Shown here: piece after piece, positions 12,430-23,620 of the stretch
Numbering within the stretch: the first letter of the stretch is position 1
Layout of the letters: each line of letters starts with the position of its first letter
NCBI GenBank assembly: GCA_911728435.2
Contig: OU452203.1
Coordinates: 14,839,651 to 14,903,650 of the forward strand
DNA from: Apoderus coryli
Lineage: Eukaryota > Arthropoda > Insecta > Coleoptera > Attelabidae
Length of the DNA stretch: 64,000 nt
Direction: 5' to 3'
Notes under the pieces: model-generated
The model's input: the letters and a program-made list of their open reading frames with translations, nothing else
Databases searched by the model: none
Told to the model about the DNA's origin: nothing
Position numbers and translations under genes: made by a program

Positions 12430-13794
12430 ATAGTGGTATATTACATATTTTACAATGAAACTTAACTTTTTTGAGACATTCTCCACATCTCATTTGATAT
12501 TATTGGTAAACGATAAGGTGGTTTTGTACATCGAACCTTGAGAAAGCGGTTTCGGTTGAATTCTGCTTAAATATTGCCGCGTTTTTTTGAAACCCCCTGT
12601 ATATGCATCACGAATACCTGTATGCGTATAATAAATATCCTCTTTTATGTTGCTAGAATCAATAACGAATCCATAGATCTTATTCATTAAGTTACACCTA
12701 TTAAAATATCTGTTAATTATTGTGCTATGTCCACACCAACAGGATAAGCGAATAACGTAGTATTCTCATATTTTAATCGCATCATAAATTTAAACTTCTA
12801 TTATATGGAATAAACTGTGGGGAAAATATTATGTAGAACTGTATTTAGAAACATTTAAACGGTAATAATCATAAATTTACACTATCATCGTACACTTATA
12901 ATAATTATTATTATTATTTAAGGAAATATTTACGTCGTTTATATTGCGACATGATTTGCAATAATCATTGGTCATTTTAATATCTATATAGAATGGATTA
13001 TTTGACCTGCAAACTCAGGAAGGAAACCATAACATATACGGCGTTGTGTAATTATTATATTATTTGTTTTTTTTTTAACTATTTTGCATCTTTAGTGACT
13101 TTTTATTAGGAAATAATTAACTCTACTACTCTCCCATCCTCTCTAGAATACTTGAGAAAACTCCATTAAATATATGCGCCATTTTCTAATATCTTTGTAA
13201 AAGAAATTAGGGAAACAAATGTAGAAAATAGCCTTCAAAGATGTTTTGGCGGTCGCTTATGTTCATTTTGTTTAGTTATTTTAATAGTCGAGTTGAAATT
13301 TCTTCTTCAAAAAAAAAAAAAAAAAGGAATATGGATTCTATAGGATCTCAGATTTAGAAACAAGGCTTCTATTTCAATATTCAATTATTTGGCTCTATAT
13401 TATGAAGATTTAATTATAACGGTTTCTAAAGTAGGTAATAATCAGAAAAGAGGTGTGACAAAAATACCAGGTGATAATATACGAATAAGAAGATTCTCTA
13501 CGGAACAAAACGTTAAAAGTTTGAGTAAATAGTTCTAACTGTTAGGAGATGCAATTTACTACTGCGTGATCAAATACAACGAGGTCTTTTAATTTAATCT
13601 ACGCTGGTTCATCGATTCTGACAAATGTTTCTTTGCTTAAGTTGGTATAGTATTGTATTTGAAATCTGTGTGAAATTTTATGTCATTGCCTTCATTTATT
13701 TGCAGGTTTTACGATATTTGATTTTGTTGTATTTTATTTTGTTTGCGGAATGAAATATCTCGTATATTAAAAATTAAAACATTCAGAATGTTGC
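12430..13794. other. AT-rich non-coding stretch
   Basis: Contains an (ATT)n-rich patch at about 12898-12918 and a poly(A) run at 13309-13325. The latter could mark a retroposed 3' end, but no coding body precedes it on either strand. Confidence 0.5.
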
Positions 13795-14345
13795 AGGAGG
13801 CTTTCGGTGATTAGGCTCTAGCAAGATCAAGACTGGTAGAAAATGTTGAAAGAGGGTCGAGAAAACGTACAACACTAACCACTTCCAAGACGACCAAAAA
13901 CATCATCTGAAAAACAACACGTGAAGCAATCCAAAATCGCCAAATTTTTGCGAAAAATAGCGTCATGGTGTTGGTTGGGTTGTGAAACAATTCTTTCTGA
14001 CTAACAGGATAAGATGAAATACATAATTACTGAAGATGTGTCTTGGATCTATCTAACCAGAAACCGAAAATCAATCGAGCAAATATCATGCCTAAATTGT
14101 GGAAAACTATAATGCGCCTTCTCACACGCATATCGTTCCACAACCATCGTATTCACCCCATTCAGCACCGTGATAACTGGTCATTGAGTAAAAGGAGAAG
14201 ACCCTTTTGATTCAATGAGGAGATACCTACAAGCCGAATCGAAGAACGCATTGAAGGGGTTTTTTTATAGAATTGGAAATATTGTATTATTGCAGAAGGA
14301 GATTACTTTGAAGGTTACCAAATTGATTTGGAAGAATAAATAAAG
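13795..14345 (+). pseudogene. Degenerate mariner-family transposase relic
   Basis: Fragments in several frames line up with a mariner-type transposase in the right order. They are MLKEGREN (HTH end), a GRP-like linker now read as PRRPKTSSEK, a decayed first catalytic block (EDVSWIYL) near 14033, NAPSHTHIVPQPSYSPHSAP around 14110-14170 (second and third catalytic blocks run together), and the C-terminus IIAEGDYFEGYQIDLEE with its stop near 14337. The spacing is shortened by internal deletions, and stops and frameshifts are frequent. Terminal inverted repeats were not identified. It is a long-dead copy, unlike the better preserved mariner at 54 kb. Confidence 0.7.
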
Positions 14346-15319
14346 ATATGATGATATTTTATCACAGTAGTATTACGGCCGATGGATATTTAGAACGCAA
14401 CGAAATTTTGCAAAAAAATAAATAAACTGATAACGTGTTATCATGATCTGTCAACATAGCTTTCATAAAATATAAATACCCACTTAGATTTAACATCGTC
14501 GTAAAACAAAGTAACAAAATTTAGCCTAGATAACTAGTGAAGTATTGCCTATATTCCCTCGATCTCAGAGAAACATGATCACAAAATTCTCACACAAAAT
14601 TCATTTGTCATTGTAACAAAATAAAATTTAGAAAAGGTCACTCGAATAAAATTGTGTTTGTGTCAGTTGCTTAACGGTTATTCTATTTTTTTTTCTCTCC
14701 AAGTCTTTGTGCCGTGGCAAAGGTTGTCGTTAATATTTACCTTTTACGTGATTTATGCTAACTGCTGTCTCGGTATTGTAAATATGTTTGACATACTGAT
14801 ACTTGGTATTTAATTATTGCGCTAAATTTATGGTGTAAAAGAACAGATTCTAACGCCTGCGAAAATGCAGATATTGTACTAATTTTATTGAATGTATTAT
14901 AAATCTAAAAGAGCGCAACAGGACATTGGCAGCACATTTTTTAATTGAATTTATTTGATATGATTTAACAAGCTACACGTACACGTACCTTCTGTTTCTG
15001 TCATACATTTCCATTAGCAATATCTAAAAAAAAGAAACATAACCAAACCTGTTAGTATTCGTCAATTTCAACTTGACCGTTTATATTTTTGTCGATTTCG
15101 CGGAGAATTTTATAAAACTCCACTAGGAACCAGGAACTTCTTTACCGTGGGTGGGAGGACTTCAATACTATAACCACGACTGGGAGGGGACAAACGACAT
15201 GGATAAAAATTATAGTGAAATAATAATTAAAAATAAATGTTGTTGTTTTTTAGTAATTATTATAAGATAACTACTTCCAAACGATTTTAATATTTTATTA
15301 TCAGGAGCTGCAGCTCTTA
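14346..15319. other. AT-rich non-coding stretch
   Basis: No gene is recognised. A 12-bp palindrome GAGCTGCAGCTC lies at 15305-15316, just before a hAT-like terminus. Confidence 0.45.
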
Positions 15320-15334
15320 TACAGTAGCCGCCAC
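15320..15334. mobile_element. Solo hAT-like terminal sequence
   Basis: AGCCGCCACTG matches the right terminus of the complete hAT copy ending at 39128. No matching CAGTGGCGG left end is found upstream, so this is a truncated or solo end. Confidence 0.4.
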
Positions 15335-16261
15335 TGGTTCGTGCTATAAGTGATAAACAGATTGGTATTCACGCCGTGTATATATTATAAATAAAAATGT
15401 TCCTGTTCCTAATTGTATCAGTTTAAAAAAAGTCAATTCCCATTGATTTGGTACAAAAACTTAAACTTGAACGCATATAAATCATTCAGGTTTTATCTGT
15501 ATACACATGCAACCAATTTTTAAAGAATCTGGCTGTAATTATTCATCAACTTCTTCATCAGAAGCTGGGATTAATTTTTTTATTCTGTTGGGTACACGTT
15601 TTATAAAACTATTTTTAATACACATATTTTTTGGGTAAACTGGTTTAATCTCTCATATAACAAGTGATTTTATATATGCACACTTGTTAATAAGCTGCAG
15701 ACATGTCAGTGAGGACCCATAACAATTTTTTATATTCGCATAAAAAATATACCTATGTATAGAGGTACTGTTGATATGTTATAATTTTGAACGCTTTTAC
15801 GCTTTCTGCAACAGAGTTTAAGCTGTTCAATTTAGTTTGTAAATGTTATTTGACACCTCATTTACTGGTTTTATTAAAGGTGATACTTTAGCTTTTAATT
15901 ACTTTCACGATGAAGAATTTTTATTATAAAATTTGAATATTGGACGAGAGTAAAGATTCTTAGTAATCCTAATTACACTGTCTCGAAAAATGGGTGTATC
16001 AGCAAATTCGTGTCTTAAAAATCTTGGATAATATTAAACGAGTTACATATTATCACCATATTTATTTATAGTCTGATAATAATTTAACGGTTTTTGTTAC
16101 GCAAGAATATTTTTTTTTAGTTAGGGTTAGGTGTATAGAGTGAATTCTCACTCGAGAATGGAACTTTTTCACAGGTTTTATTACCTATGAAATTGAATCC
16201 AAACCTCGCATTTTGACACCAATTTTTGATTTTCTTTCTGTTTGTATACAGAGAAATAAGA
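15335..16261. other. AT-rich non-coding stretch
   Basis: Nothing recognisable. Confidence 0.45.
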
Positions 16262-16335
16262 ATTTTTTATTTATCTTGTTGTAATTTAATTTGTTGGTTG
16301 TCAATAAAGACTATTATTATTATTATATATTATAG
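16262..16335 (+). repeat. Non-LTR retrotransposon 3' tail
   Basis: GTCAATAAAGACTATTATT continues into (ATT)n. This combination of an AATAAA signal just before an (ATT) microsatellite is also seen at 54709-54803, at 24806 (minus) and at 62906 (minus). It marks the 3' ends of 5'-truncated non-LTR insertions. No coding part is left here. Confidence 0.5.
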
Positions 16336-16977
16336 CAGTTCTTGATTGTAAAAAGCATCACGTCTCCCAATTTTAAAATTTGAAATCGTCATATAGCTTC
16401 ATATTGGGTACAACGTATGTTTTGTTTGACTAGAAAAATTTATTTCCATGATATTTTAGTCTCTTTTTAACTGTGAATTTTAGATAATATTATCAATGTC
16501 GTAAAAATTGTCTTAATTTTTCTAAGCCTGATAGTTATAGTAATCTTTTACCTTTATTTTGTCTAAAATCAAGTAATACAACATTTTTAAAGCCCGTGTA
16601 ACTTTTTTTGGAAACTTTGATTATTATTTTGGGATTGTGCTGATTATATTGCTAAAATTATAAATCAAACATATTTTTTTACAAAAACATATGACTAAAT
16701 TATTTTTTTAAGGTATGATATATACAGATTTTCTGAACCGAGGATCTTGGTAATCGTGTTTGCCTTTATATAATATATAATTCTACTTTCTTTGCAAATA
16801 AACACAACAAAATTTTATGAGGAAAATATCTAGATTCTCTACGCGATTTTTTTGGTTCTCCTGAGCGATTTTTTTGGTTTTCTTGTTTTTTCTATTAAAT
16901 TTATTTTTTTCTTGCTTTTTTAACAAATTTTGGAAACAGAGGCTGTTTTTATATACTAGTTATTCAGTTCCAATAAT
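16336..16977. other. AT-rich non-coding stretch
   Basis: Contains a short direct duplication GCGATTTTTTTGGTT at about 16842 and 16864. Otherwise nothing is recognisable. Confidence 0.45.
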
Positions 16978-17340
16978 TTAATTCTTTCGTTTGTCTATAG
17001 CGTAGATATATAGAATATTCTCTTTTTCACCATCTTTTTCTCTCAAAATTACATCCATCGGCACCTTCAAAGCCCCTAAGCAGCTAATATCATCATCTTC
17101 ACCGTTCATCGGTGCGTCATCTAGATCGCTATCTTGACCATTTTTGAGGAAAACAAAACTAGTTCTAGGTCAGCGCATTTATAGTGTCTCATAGTCTTTA
17201 TCGTCAGAGCCAAGTTCTTCTCTATATATATCCAACAATTCTTCTGCACGAGTTGCATAAGATTGATCCAAAAGTTTTTTGCTCCAATCGAAAACAAAAC
17301 TGCAACATCAACAAACTCATCAATTCCTAACGTATGCCTA
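16978..17340 (-). pseudogene. Decayed coding stretch, acidic C-terminal half, family unknown
   Basis: Read on the minus strand, one frame is nearly open from about 17280 to a stop at about 16978. It carries KKLLDQSYATRAEELLDIYR, EELGSDDKDYETL, two in-frame stops (TAA and TGA), then NGQDSDLDDAPMNGEDDD, ISCLGALKVPMDVILREKDG and ILYIYAIDKRKN. Just upstream, after a +1 shift, GIDEFVDVAVLFSIGA is also open. Only two stops and one frameshift over ~360 bp of AT-rich DNA, with balanced composition, argue for a former gene. An A-rich stretch follows on the same strand, so a processed pseudogene is possible, as is the acidic tail of a domesticated transposase. I do not recognise the family. Confidence 0.4.
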
Positions 17341-17805
17341 TTTTTTTATAAAAATACTTTATTTTATGATGTGAATATCAATAAACAATACACATTCGAT
17401 AAGATACACTCTTTACAAATAAACATATACTGACTAATAAAAAGAAAGATAATTATGGTAACATAATTTCACCTGCTACACATTTTTCTCTGAATCTTCG
17501 CCACTTATTTTACAAAGTACCTACTATCATTTCCACAATATGAATGAAGAATTTTGAATTTCCAGTAAAAGTTTCTTGGGATATTATCCAATTGATTGAT
17601 GAAGAAATTCTCACTTAAGATGGTTCCTTACATTTATTCAAAAGTGGAGCGTCCTAATTAAATCAAATCGCCTGAATAAATTTTCTGGAAAGTTGTTTTA
17701 TAAAAATTAAAGGTGGTTTTAACATTTATGCTAAGAGGTAATACATTTATAGAAACCATGCTTCCTGATAAACCCTCCGTCCAATTTGTACTATCTAAAG
17801 TTTCA
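17341..17805. other. AT-rich non-coding stretch
   Basis: Nothing recognisable. The ORFs on both strands at 17658-18024 are produced by the hairpin that follows. Confidence 0.45.
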
Positions 17806-17897
17806 GCTTCTTCAGAGCAATTTCGCGTGAACGCGGTTAAACAGGAACCATACAATCTCAGTTTAACCTTGTTCACCCGAAGTTGCTCTGAAGAAGC
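17806..17897. repeat. Long hairpin with 37-nt arms
   Basis: Left arm 17806-17842 and right arm 17861-17897 are inverted copies matching at 33 of 37 positions, with an 18-nt loop. Both arms contain CTGAAGA in the 5'-to-3' sense leading outward. The remainder of a hammerhead core is not convincing on either side. It may be a small foldback transposon. Confidence 0.6.
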
Positions 17898-18481
17898 GGA
17901 CAGGATGATGAGCCAAAAGTTCGCTAGAACAAGTTTGACTCAGAATTTATCCAGAAACATTGTTTTTATAAGTTTAGTTCCAAGTTCAACTCGCTACGTC
18001 TGGCGAATCTGGTTTCGTCATTAAAAAAATAGATGAACCTTTAGTAATTTGGGTAGTATGGTTGTAATAATTAAAACACTGTATGGTACGGTATGTACAA
18101 AACTGAATATTTATTAAAACGGAAAAGAGTTGTGTTTGAGAGTTGAATTGTTAAAATCTGGAGAGAGAGTTTTGGCACGAGAGAGATGAAGACTCTTTTG
18201 ATGTTGAAGCCTGACTGGGGTAAAATTATAAAAAAAGCATTTCTGTTAAGAAAGTACCACCTCTGGTCCGTACGTGGCTTTAACAATAACCACCGCTTTT
18301 TCTAGGTACAGACTAGGGATTTCTTTTGTTCCCGAACATGAAAAACAGCAAAGAGAAAGCAGAAGTATTGGTGCCAGAGGTTTGGACATTTGTTGAAATT
18401 TAGAAAACATTATTTACAACTACTATACTAAATTTTTACATAGAAATAAGCGCAAGAATAATGGTCGCCACAAACCGTTGT
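17898..18481. other. AT-rich non-coding stretch
   Basis: Nothing recognisable. Confidence 0.45.
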
Positions 18482-18494
18482 TTTAACTCAAAGC

Positions 18495-18525
18495 GACGTT
18501 TCGCCATATTTAATTGCATCTTCAG
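18495..18525 (-). ncRNA. Minimalist hammerhead ribozyme motif (left arm)
   Basis: On the minus strand: CTGAAGA (18525-18519), T, helix II GCAAT against ATGGC with one mismatch, GAAA (18502-18499), CGTC (18498-18495). This is the inverted partner of 18848-18878. Confidence 0.5.
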
Positions 18526-18847
18526 GCCTTGAAACTAGTCAAACAACAACTAAAACTTAAAATCAATTGTTGTGGAAGATTATTATTATCGACCTAAGTT
18601 AAGTCTATAATATCTTTCTGAAAGAAGATTATTATTATAGACCTATGTTAAGTCTATAATATCTTTCTGAAAGATATTATAGACTTAACTTAGGTCTATA
18701 ATATTAATCTAATAATAAGTTAAGTCTATAATATCTTTCAGAAAGATATTATAGACCTAACCTTCTAAATATTAAAGTATATCAAAACAAAAAGATTGAA
18801 TGTTGTGTCGTAAATGGATGGGTTGATGAACAATTCAATTACGAGGC

Positions 18848-18878
18848 CTGAAGATGCAATTAAATATTGCGAAACGTC
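18848..18878 (+). ncRNA. Minimalist hammerhead ribozyme motif (right arm)
   Basis: CTGAAGA (18848-18854), T, helix II GCAAT/ATTGC (18856-18860 with 18866-18870) closing a TAAAT loop, GAAA (18871-18874), CGTC (18875-18878). Helix I can form three pairs between 18845-18847 and 18879-18881. Helix III is only the self-complementary ACGU, as in the dimer-type hammerheads described for Penelope-like elements. Confidence 0.6.
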
Positions 18879-18895
18879 GCTAAAGCAACAAAAAC

Positions 18896-19644
18896 TGTAG
18901 TTTCTCTATGTCCTAAAACGAACAAGATTCCTACATAAAAATACTTTACTACCCTTAATTTTCTGATTGCTAAATAATGTTTCTTCTTTTTTCGATTTTT
19001 CGTGAATTTTATTAGATACGTAAACAGACTTGCACTGCGACCACAGTAGATGATCATGGTACATTGGAATGTTTGGTTTGCAGCAGGCAATCCAGAGAGG
19101 TTATATATGTTGCAATTGCGGCACATGATAATGATTCTGAGAAAGAAAGAAATCTTTAGTATTTGAACAATAGGAATTTAACGAGTCTTAACACGCTGTT
19201 ATAATGCCTATGCACAATAGATCTTTCTTTCTACCTTTATTTCTTTTAGCCATGCCATATAACATGTTGTATTGTTTTAATGAGGCACCGTATAATTATT
19301 GACTTAAGAAAAGTGGTAATTTGTCATATGTAGGTATAGTTTTATCGGTTATGCTATAAATTTTATATTATTTATTAATTTAATACAAGTTATTATTTTC
19401 CTATAAATAAATGTGTTTATTTGTACAACAACGGGGCAATAATTTCAGCATATACAGTGTCATACAGAAAGATGCTTCAGCTGGGAAGTTTGATTCCTTA
19501 GTTTTTAATTAAAATGTCAATTCTACCATGTGTTTTTGCGGTAAAAATTTGTTTTAGTGGTCCACCGTTAGCGATTCTATATATATTTCGACTCCACTCT
19601 ACCAAATTAATAAGTTTCTTGAAAACGCCTTAGTTCAAGTAAAA
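18896..19644. other. AT-rich non-coding stretch
   Basis: Nothing recognisable. The 88-codon minus ORF at 18860-19126 overlaps the hammerhead arm and has no family features. Confidence 0.45.
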
Positions 19645-20470
19645 ATGGCTCCACCTAAGCTAACCTGGACTAAACTACTGTAAACTAACAATGCTCACTG
19701 TTTAGCCGTGAAAGACGTTTCCAGGGAACACCGCGCGGAGGCATGCAGCTTCATTCCCCTCTGCTACAGTAAACCTTCATTACGGGACGCTCTTAATGGG
19801 CGGTTTTTTTACAGCACCGGATACGAGCAACAGCTGGACCGTGGTCAACGACACGCATAACATCTTTCCGTCGACCGAAGGAGATCATGGTCTGGAGCCC
19901 AAGTAATGCCGTCCATAGGCGCCTTCAGAAGGGGATTCCGTTTGCAAAGATGAACCTAATTTGCAGCCATAACAATTTTAAAAAATACGACTGCTCTTGA
20001 AAAAGCTAAACTTCAATTGAAAGAAAAACACGTAAATAAAGTATATCAAAACAAGAAGTGCGTCTTAACGAAATGGATGCGAAGAACCGACTGAGCCAAT
20101 GTTTTCGACGAAAAAATCACTGATTACATCTGCGCATACTCAAAGAGGTACAGCCGCGTATGGGCTGTCTTCAATATACAACGAAAGTAGCGCCCTTAGA
20201 AAGCGTTTCTAAACAACTTTTTTATTTCACCTCTGATTACGCTGATGGTCAAATCAATCACTTGAGTCGAATGATAAGATTGCCCTCTACCCATAGACCG
20301 CTAAAACAAATGTGAGCCGTTTTTGCTTTAAAAATTTTGCCGTAATATGGCATGCATAATATGAGCAGTCACGTGAGTTTTTTATCCCTCGACTACCATA
20401 TTCACCGGACAGGAACCCTCAATTATGATACTTAGGAGCCTTTAATGAGAGATTAAAGACGAATATATCC
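19645..20470 (+). pseudogene. Pogo/jerky-like transposase relic
   Basis: ATG 19645 opens with MAPPKLTW. After an in-frame stop the sequence continues AVKDVSREHRAEACSF and SKPSLRDALNGR. This follows the psq-type HTH of pogo/CENP-B-like transposases (MPP..TW, then A..AV..G.S...AA, then IP..TLRD.L.GR). Further on, VFDEKITDYICAYSKRYSRV matches the position of the second DNA-binding helix region. Near 20400-20460, LPYSPDRNPQL and AFNERLKT look like remnants of the catalytic end, though the frame varies. Many stops and frameshifts are present and no terminal repeats were found. A Tc1-like origin for the last part cannot be excluded. Confidence 0.5.
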
Positions 20471-21390
20471 GTAATTTTTTATCAAACCCCGTATAGACCT
20501 GGACAAAGAGAAATACAATGTAAATGATGGCCAAACTTGTTCAACGTATTGTTATAATTATGGTAATATTTTATTTAAGTTTTAAACTATTCCTTTTAAT
20601 CATTGACGGAGATATATAAAATATAATAAGTATTTAATTTAGTACAGGGTCAAATCAAAAATGATTTTACTAACGTTTCGTTGTACCACTGTTTTTGTAA
20701 ACAACGGCGAGTGGACCGATTTGATAATTTTATTAAGAACGAAAAAATATTGTTTCTTACGAATACTTTGATATGTAAAGAGATTTGCAGTATTTCCCGT
20801 GAATCTCGTGGCCTTGTAGCGAGAAATAACTAGATAATAGCTCCGGTAAAAATTGCATTTATTTTCTAATTGGCATATACGTTGTGGCTAACAAAAAGTT
20901 TTGCAATCTCTTCGACGTTTATCATATAACGCTACCTGAATTAACAGGCTACAATGAAAAAAATGTAGATATGACTTAATTACACCTTTGTAACCCGTAG
21001 GACATATAATACCAATCCAAAATGCTATAAGAAATTTTTCAACGATAGTGGGCGCTACAATACATATGTTATGACATAAGTAACGGCACAACTATATTTA
21101 TCACTTTTAGTAGAGTACTATGATTATTATTATTTCTATTCGTTGTTCGTATTATTTATAATTATCATTTGTTTAGCCGCCGCCGATATTTCGTTCTTTT
21201 GTTCTTCTACCGCTTCAACATTATAATGTCTATATTCCATATAACAAACATAAAAGAAAAAGGAACAAAAATGGATTATATTGAGGACAAATTCTTCGAT
21301 AGGATCTTATTGTATTACTATTATATTATAAATTGTTAGTTGTGCACCGACACGAAGGCACGCATTTCATCAGAATAAGTTTGATGATAT
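20471..21390. other. AT-rich non-coding stretch
   Basis: Nothing recognisable. Confidence 0.45.
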
Positions 21391-21600
21391 ATGCAGGGTG
21401 TCCCAGAAATTGTGGGGAATCTCTCGGGTGCAGATAGAGCATGAAAAAATAAGATAACAAGTTCCTATATCTTTTTCCTACCGGCCTTCCTTGCGGAGAC
21501 ATAGGCCCTTAAAATTTCTTATGATGAACACAAGTAAGGACCTCTTGAAATAGGGTTGTTGAAACTAATTTAGCTTTTTTAGTTTAGATCTTGCACAATT
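21391..21600. repeat. Transposon-terminus-like repeat
   Basis: CAGGGTGTCCCAGAAATTG at about 21393 starts a GC-richer block. Terminal sequences of the AGGGTGT(C/T)CC type are common at insect IS630/Tc1/mariner-superfamily elements, and AGGGTGTTTTTTTAGAGG bounds the element at 51645. No partner end was found. Confidence 0.35.
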
Positions 21601-21905
21601 TCATATCCCTAGTGTTCCTTGCATTGGTTGCTGTTAGCGGCGCATTCTGTTACTAGGTGATCAGGAGTTTCTTCCTCCTCCCAACAGAATCTGCAATCGT
21701 CGCTCTCGACAATGACCTGTAAGAAATCCTGTAAGAATGCGTAGCAGTCCGTACAGATTTTGAATCTTTCATGGTTGAAGTTTCCAAGGAATTTCTTCGG
21801 GGTGTATCAGTCCTGGAAGATTTTGCCAGATTATTGCTCTGTCTGTTTCCTCATTATTTCTGAACTTCTCCTTGTAGGTGTGTTAGGGGGGAACTAAGTT
21901 CTAGA
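21601..21905 (-). pseudogene. C-terminal piece of a non-LTR retrotransposon (zinc-knuckle end)
   Basis: On the minus strand this reads NFNHERFKICTDCYAFLQDF then SDDCRFCWEEEETPDHLVTE and CAA. It is a CxxC...H...C knuckle preceded by the post-RNase H region found at the end of R1/jockey-type ORF2 proteins. The DNA upstream (ACCTACAAGGAGAAGTTCAG, then GACAGAGCAATAATCTGGCA) is nearly identical to 49350-49410 on the plus strand. This shows two fragments of one family in opposite orientations. It is truncated at both sides. Confidence 0.65.
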
Positions 21906-23160
21906 TCTTAATGCTTACATTTTTAATACCTTGTATAATAGAATTAAATAAATAAATCGTATTAGCTTCAACTTTCAACTACAAAAAGATGTTTTTGGCT
22001 ACTATGGACCAAATGAACCATGTTTGAAAATTTTAAGCTTAGCATTGTTAAATAAAAGATAAATTAGAAGAAAAAACTAAACCAAATTATATAATATATA
22101 AAAATGAAGCACATTATTTACCCAAAACCTGTTGCAATATTGAGAGTGTTCTAACAAACAAAAAAGCAAATTTCAATTCAAATTTTAGAATTTGCATACT
22201 TGAAAATTTGAAATTAGGATATTCTTAAAATTGCAGTTTTATTTTGCTGATCTCTGTAGAAGTTCTTCCCTAGTATCGACCGAAGTGGAAATCAGCACAC
22301 AGTGGTAAGTCCTCTATTAAATCTTGTTCTGGAGAAACTTCTAATAACATGGTCCAAGAACACAATTGCCAATGATTCCTGCCAAGACATTAATAGGTTG
22401 GAACTCTTGTTGATAATGCTCAGTTTGTGGGATTACTAAACTGAAGGGTTGGGTTTCTGGTTATCAGACGTTTATGTGATTCCCAAGGTTAAAATATTAA
22501 TCGGAACAGAAGAAACAAAATATTATAGATCAATGCTCTTGCTGTTTTCATAGTTTTATAATTTATCCTGATAATTCGAGAAAACTATGAGATGAAAATT
22601 AATGAATAAAATAACCAATGTGTAAGAAAAAACAAAACTGTTGCTTGTTTAGTCTGCCGCATAGCGCCAGTTATAGTTTACTTAATGTTGTTAAAAAGTG
22701 TTGTAAGAATACTGCAATAATGCCACTACTTATACTGTTTTGCAAGAATTGTTGGGCGCCACTTCATATTGTTTAAATTTTATTTCCTGCTGCATTTTTA
22801 GTAGTTCGAGAACATATTTGATGCATTTCGCACGATTTTATATTTAATTTTTATACTTACAACTAAACATTTGATCCCTAGGTGAAAAATGCAATCAGTT
22901 ACATACCTACTCGTTAAAAACACTTTACAAGGTGTCCAGAAAGGGTGGAGGATATTTATAAATAGGTACAATAAAAAAAAAGTGAAAGTTAGAATTTGTG
23001 TGATTTGGAAAATTAAGTGTCACAGATTATGTTGTCCAAATGTGACAATCGCGCTGGTGGCACTCCTTTAACCGAAAACGGAAATCTCTCTGGAAATGGC
23101 GGCCATTTCGGTGCGAATGTGGTGCTTCAATTTCAGTAGAGTTCGTGGTTTATTTGTATA
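21906..23160. other. AT-rich non-coding stretch
   Basis: A possible transposon edge, GGTGTCCAGAAAGGGTGGAGG, lies at about 22931. No coding sequence is recognised. Confidence 0.4.
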
Positions 23161-23215
23161 CACCAGAGATTCCCAAACTTTTTTGTGTCATAGACCACTT
23201 TCAAAATGTTGCAAA
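23161..23215 (+). repeat. hAT-like terminal segment
   Basis: CAGAGATTCCCAAACTTTTT followed by GTGTCATAGACCACTTTC resembles the widespread CAG.GGTTCCCAAACTTTTT left ends of animal hAT-type elements. Without the right end the call is tentative. Confidence 0.3.
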
Positions 23216-23297
23216 AAAAAAATACAATTGATAAACAGTAAAGTTGACCAATTTAAAAAGTGACTCCAACTTTACTTCTTTCAAATTAATTTTCATG

Positions 23298-23620
23298 CAT
23301 TGAATTGGCTGTCTGAAAAACTAAACTAAAACAAAGCATTTTCTCACAAAATCATCTTTAGTGATGAGGCCCATTTTCAATTAGGCGGTTATGTAAACAA
23401 CCAAATTTGTCGCATATGGGGATCACAAAATCCACAAATAGTCCTCGAAAAACTATTAGATCGAAGAAAGGGACCGTATGGTGCGGTTTGTGGTTAGGCG
23501 GCATCATGGGTATTTTTTCGAAAATGAGCAAGGAAACGCCGTCACCGTGAATTCTCTACGCTACCAAACCATGATAACCGATTTTTTGTGGCCATACGAA
23601 ATTCGGCGCTGCTTTGACGA
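23298..23620 (+). pseudogene. Catalytic-core relic of a DUF4817-type DDE transposase
   Basis: The frame reads ALNWLSEKLN, then KIIFSDEAHFQLGGYVNNQI and CRIWGSQNPQIVLEK. After a frameshift near 23490 it continues GGIMGIFFENEQGNAVTVNS and LRYQTMITDFLWP. This is the first catalytic block (FSDEAHF, with the catalytic Asp) and the segment before the second (G......VN..RY..M..DF), in the same order as the better copy at 51.7-52.8 kb. The second and third catalytic blocks are missing. Confidence 0.75.

Larger units (their letters stand above)
18482..18895. mobile_element. Foldback element with two inverted hammerhead cores and nested palindromes
   Basis: Ends at 18493-18528 and 18845-18880 are inverted 36-nt copies with one mismatch, each holding a hammerhead-like core. 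Between them lie palindromes built from TTAAGTCTATAATATCTTTC and its complement: a perfect 41-nt palindrome at 18648-18688 and a near-perfect one at 18720-18760, plus partial units at about 18598-18645 and 18690-18710. There is no coding capacity. The structure fits a non-autonomous element made of two head-to-head Penelope-like terminal repeats whose centre has expanded by inverted duplication. Confidence 0.65.

Noticed and set aside
20670..20700. ACGTTTC as part of a hammerhead
   Set aside because: No CUGANGA block lies at the proper distance on the matching strand.
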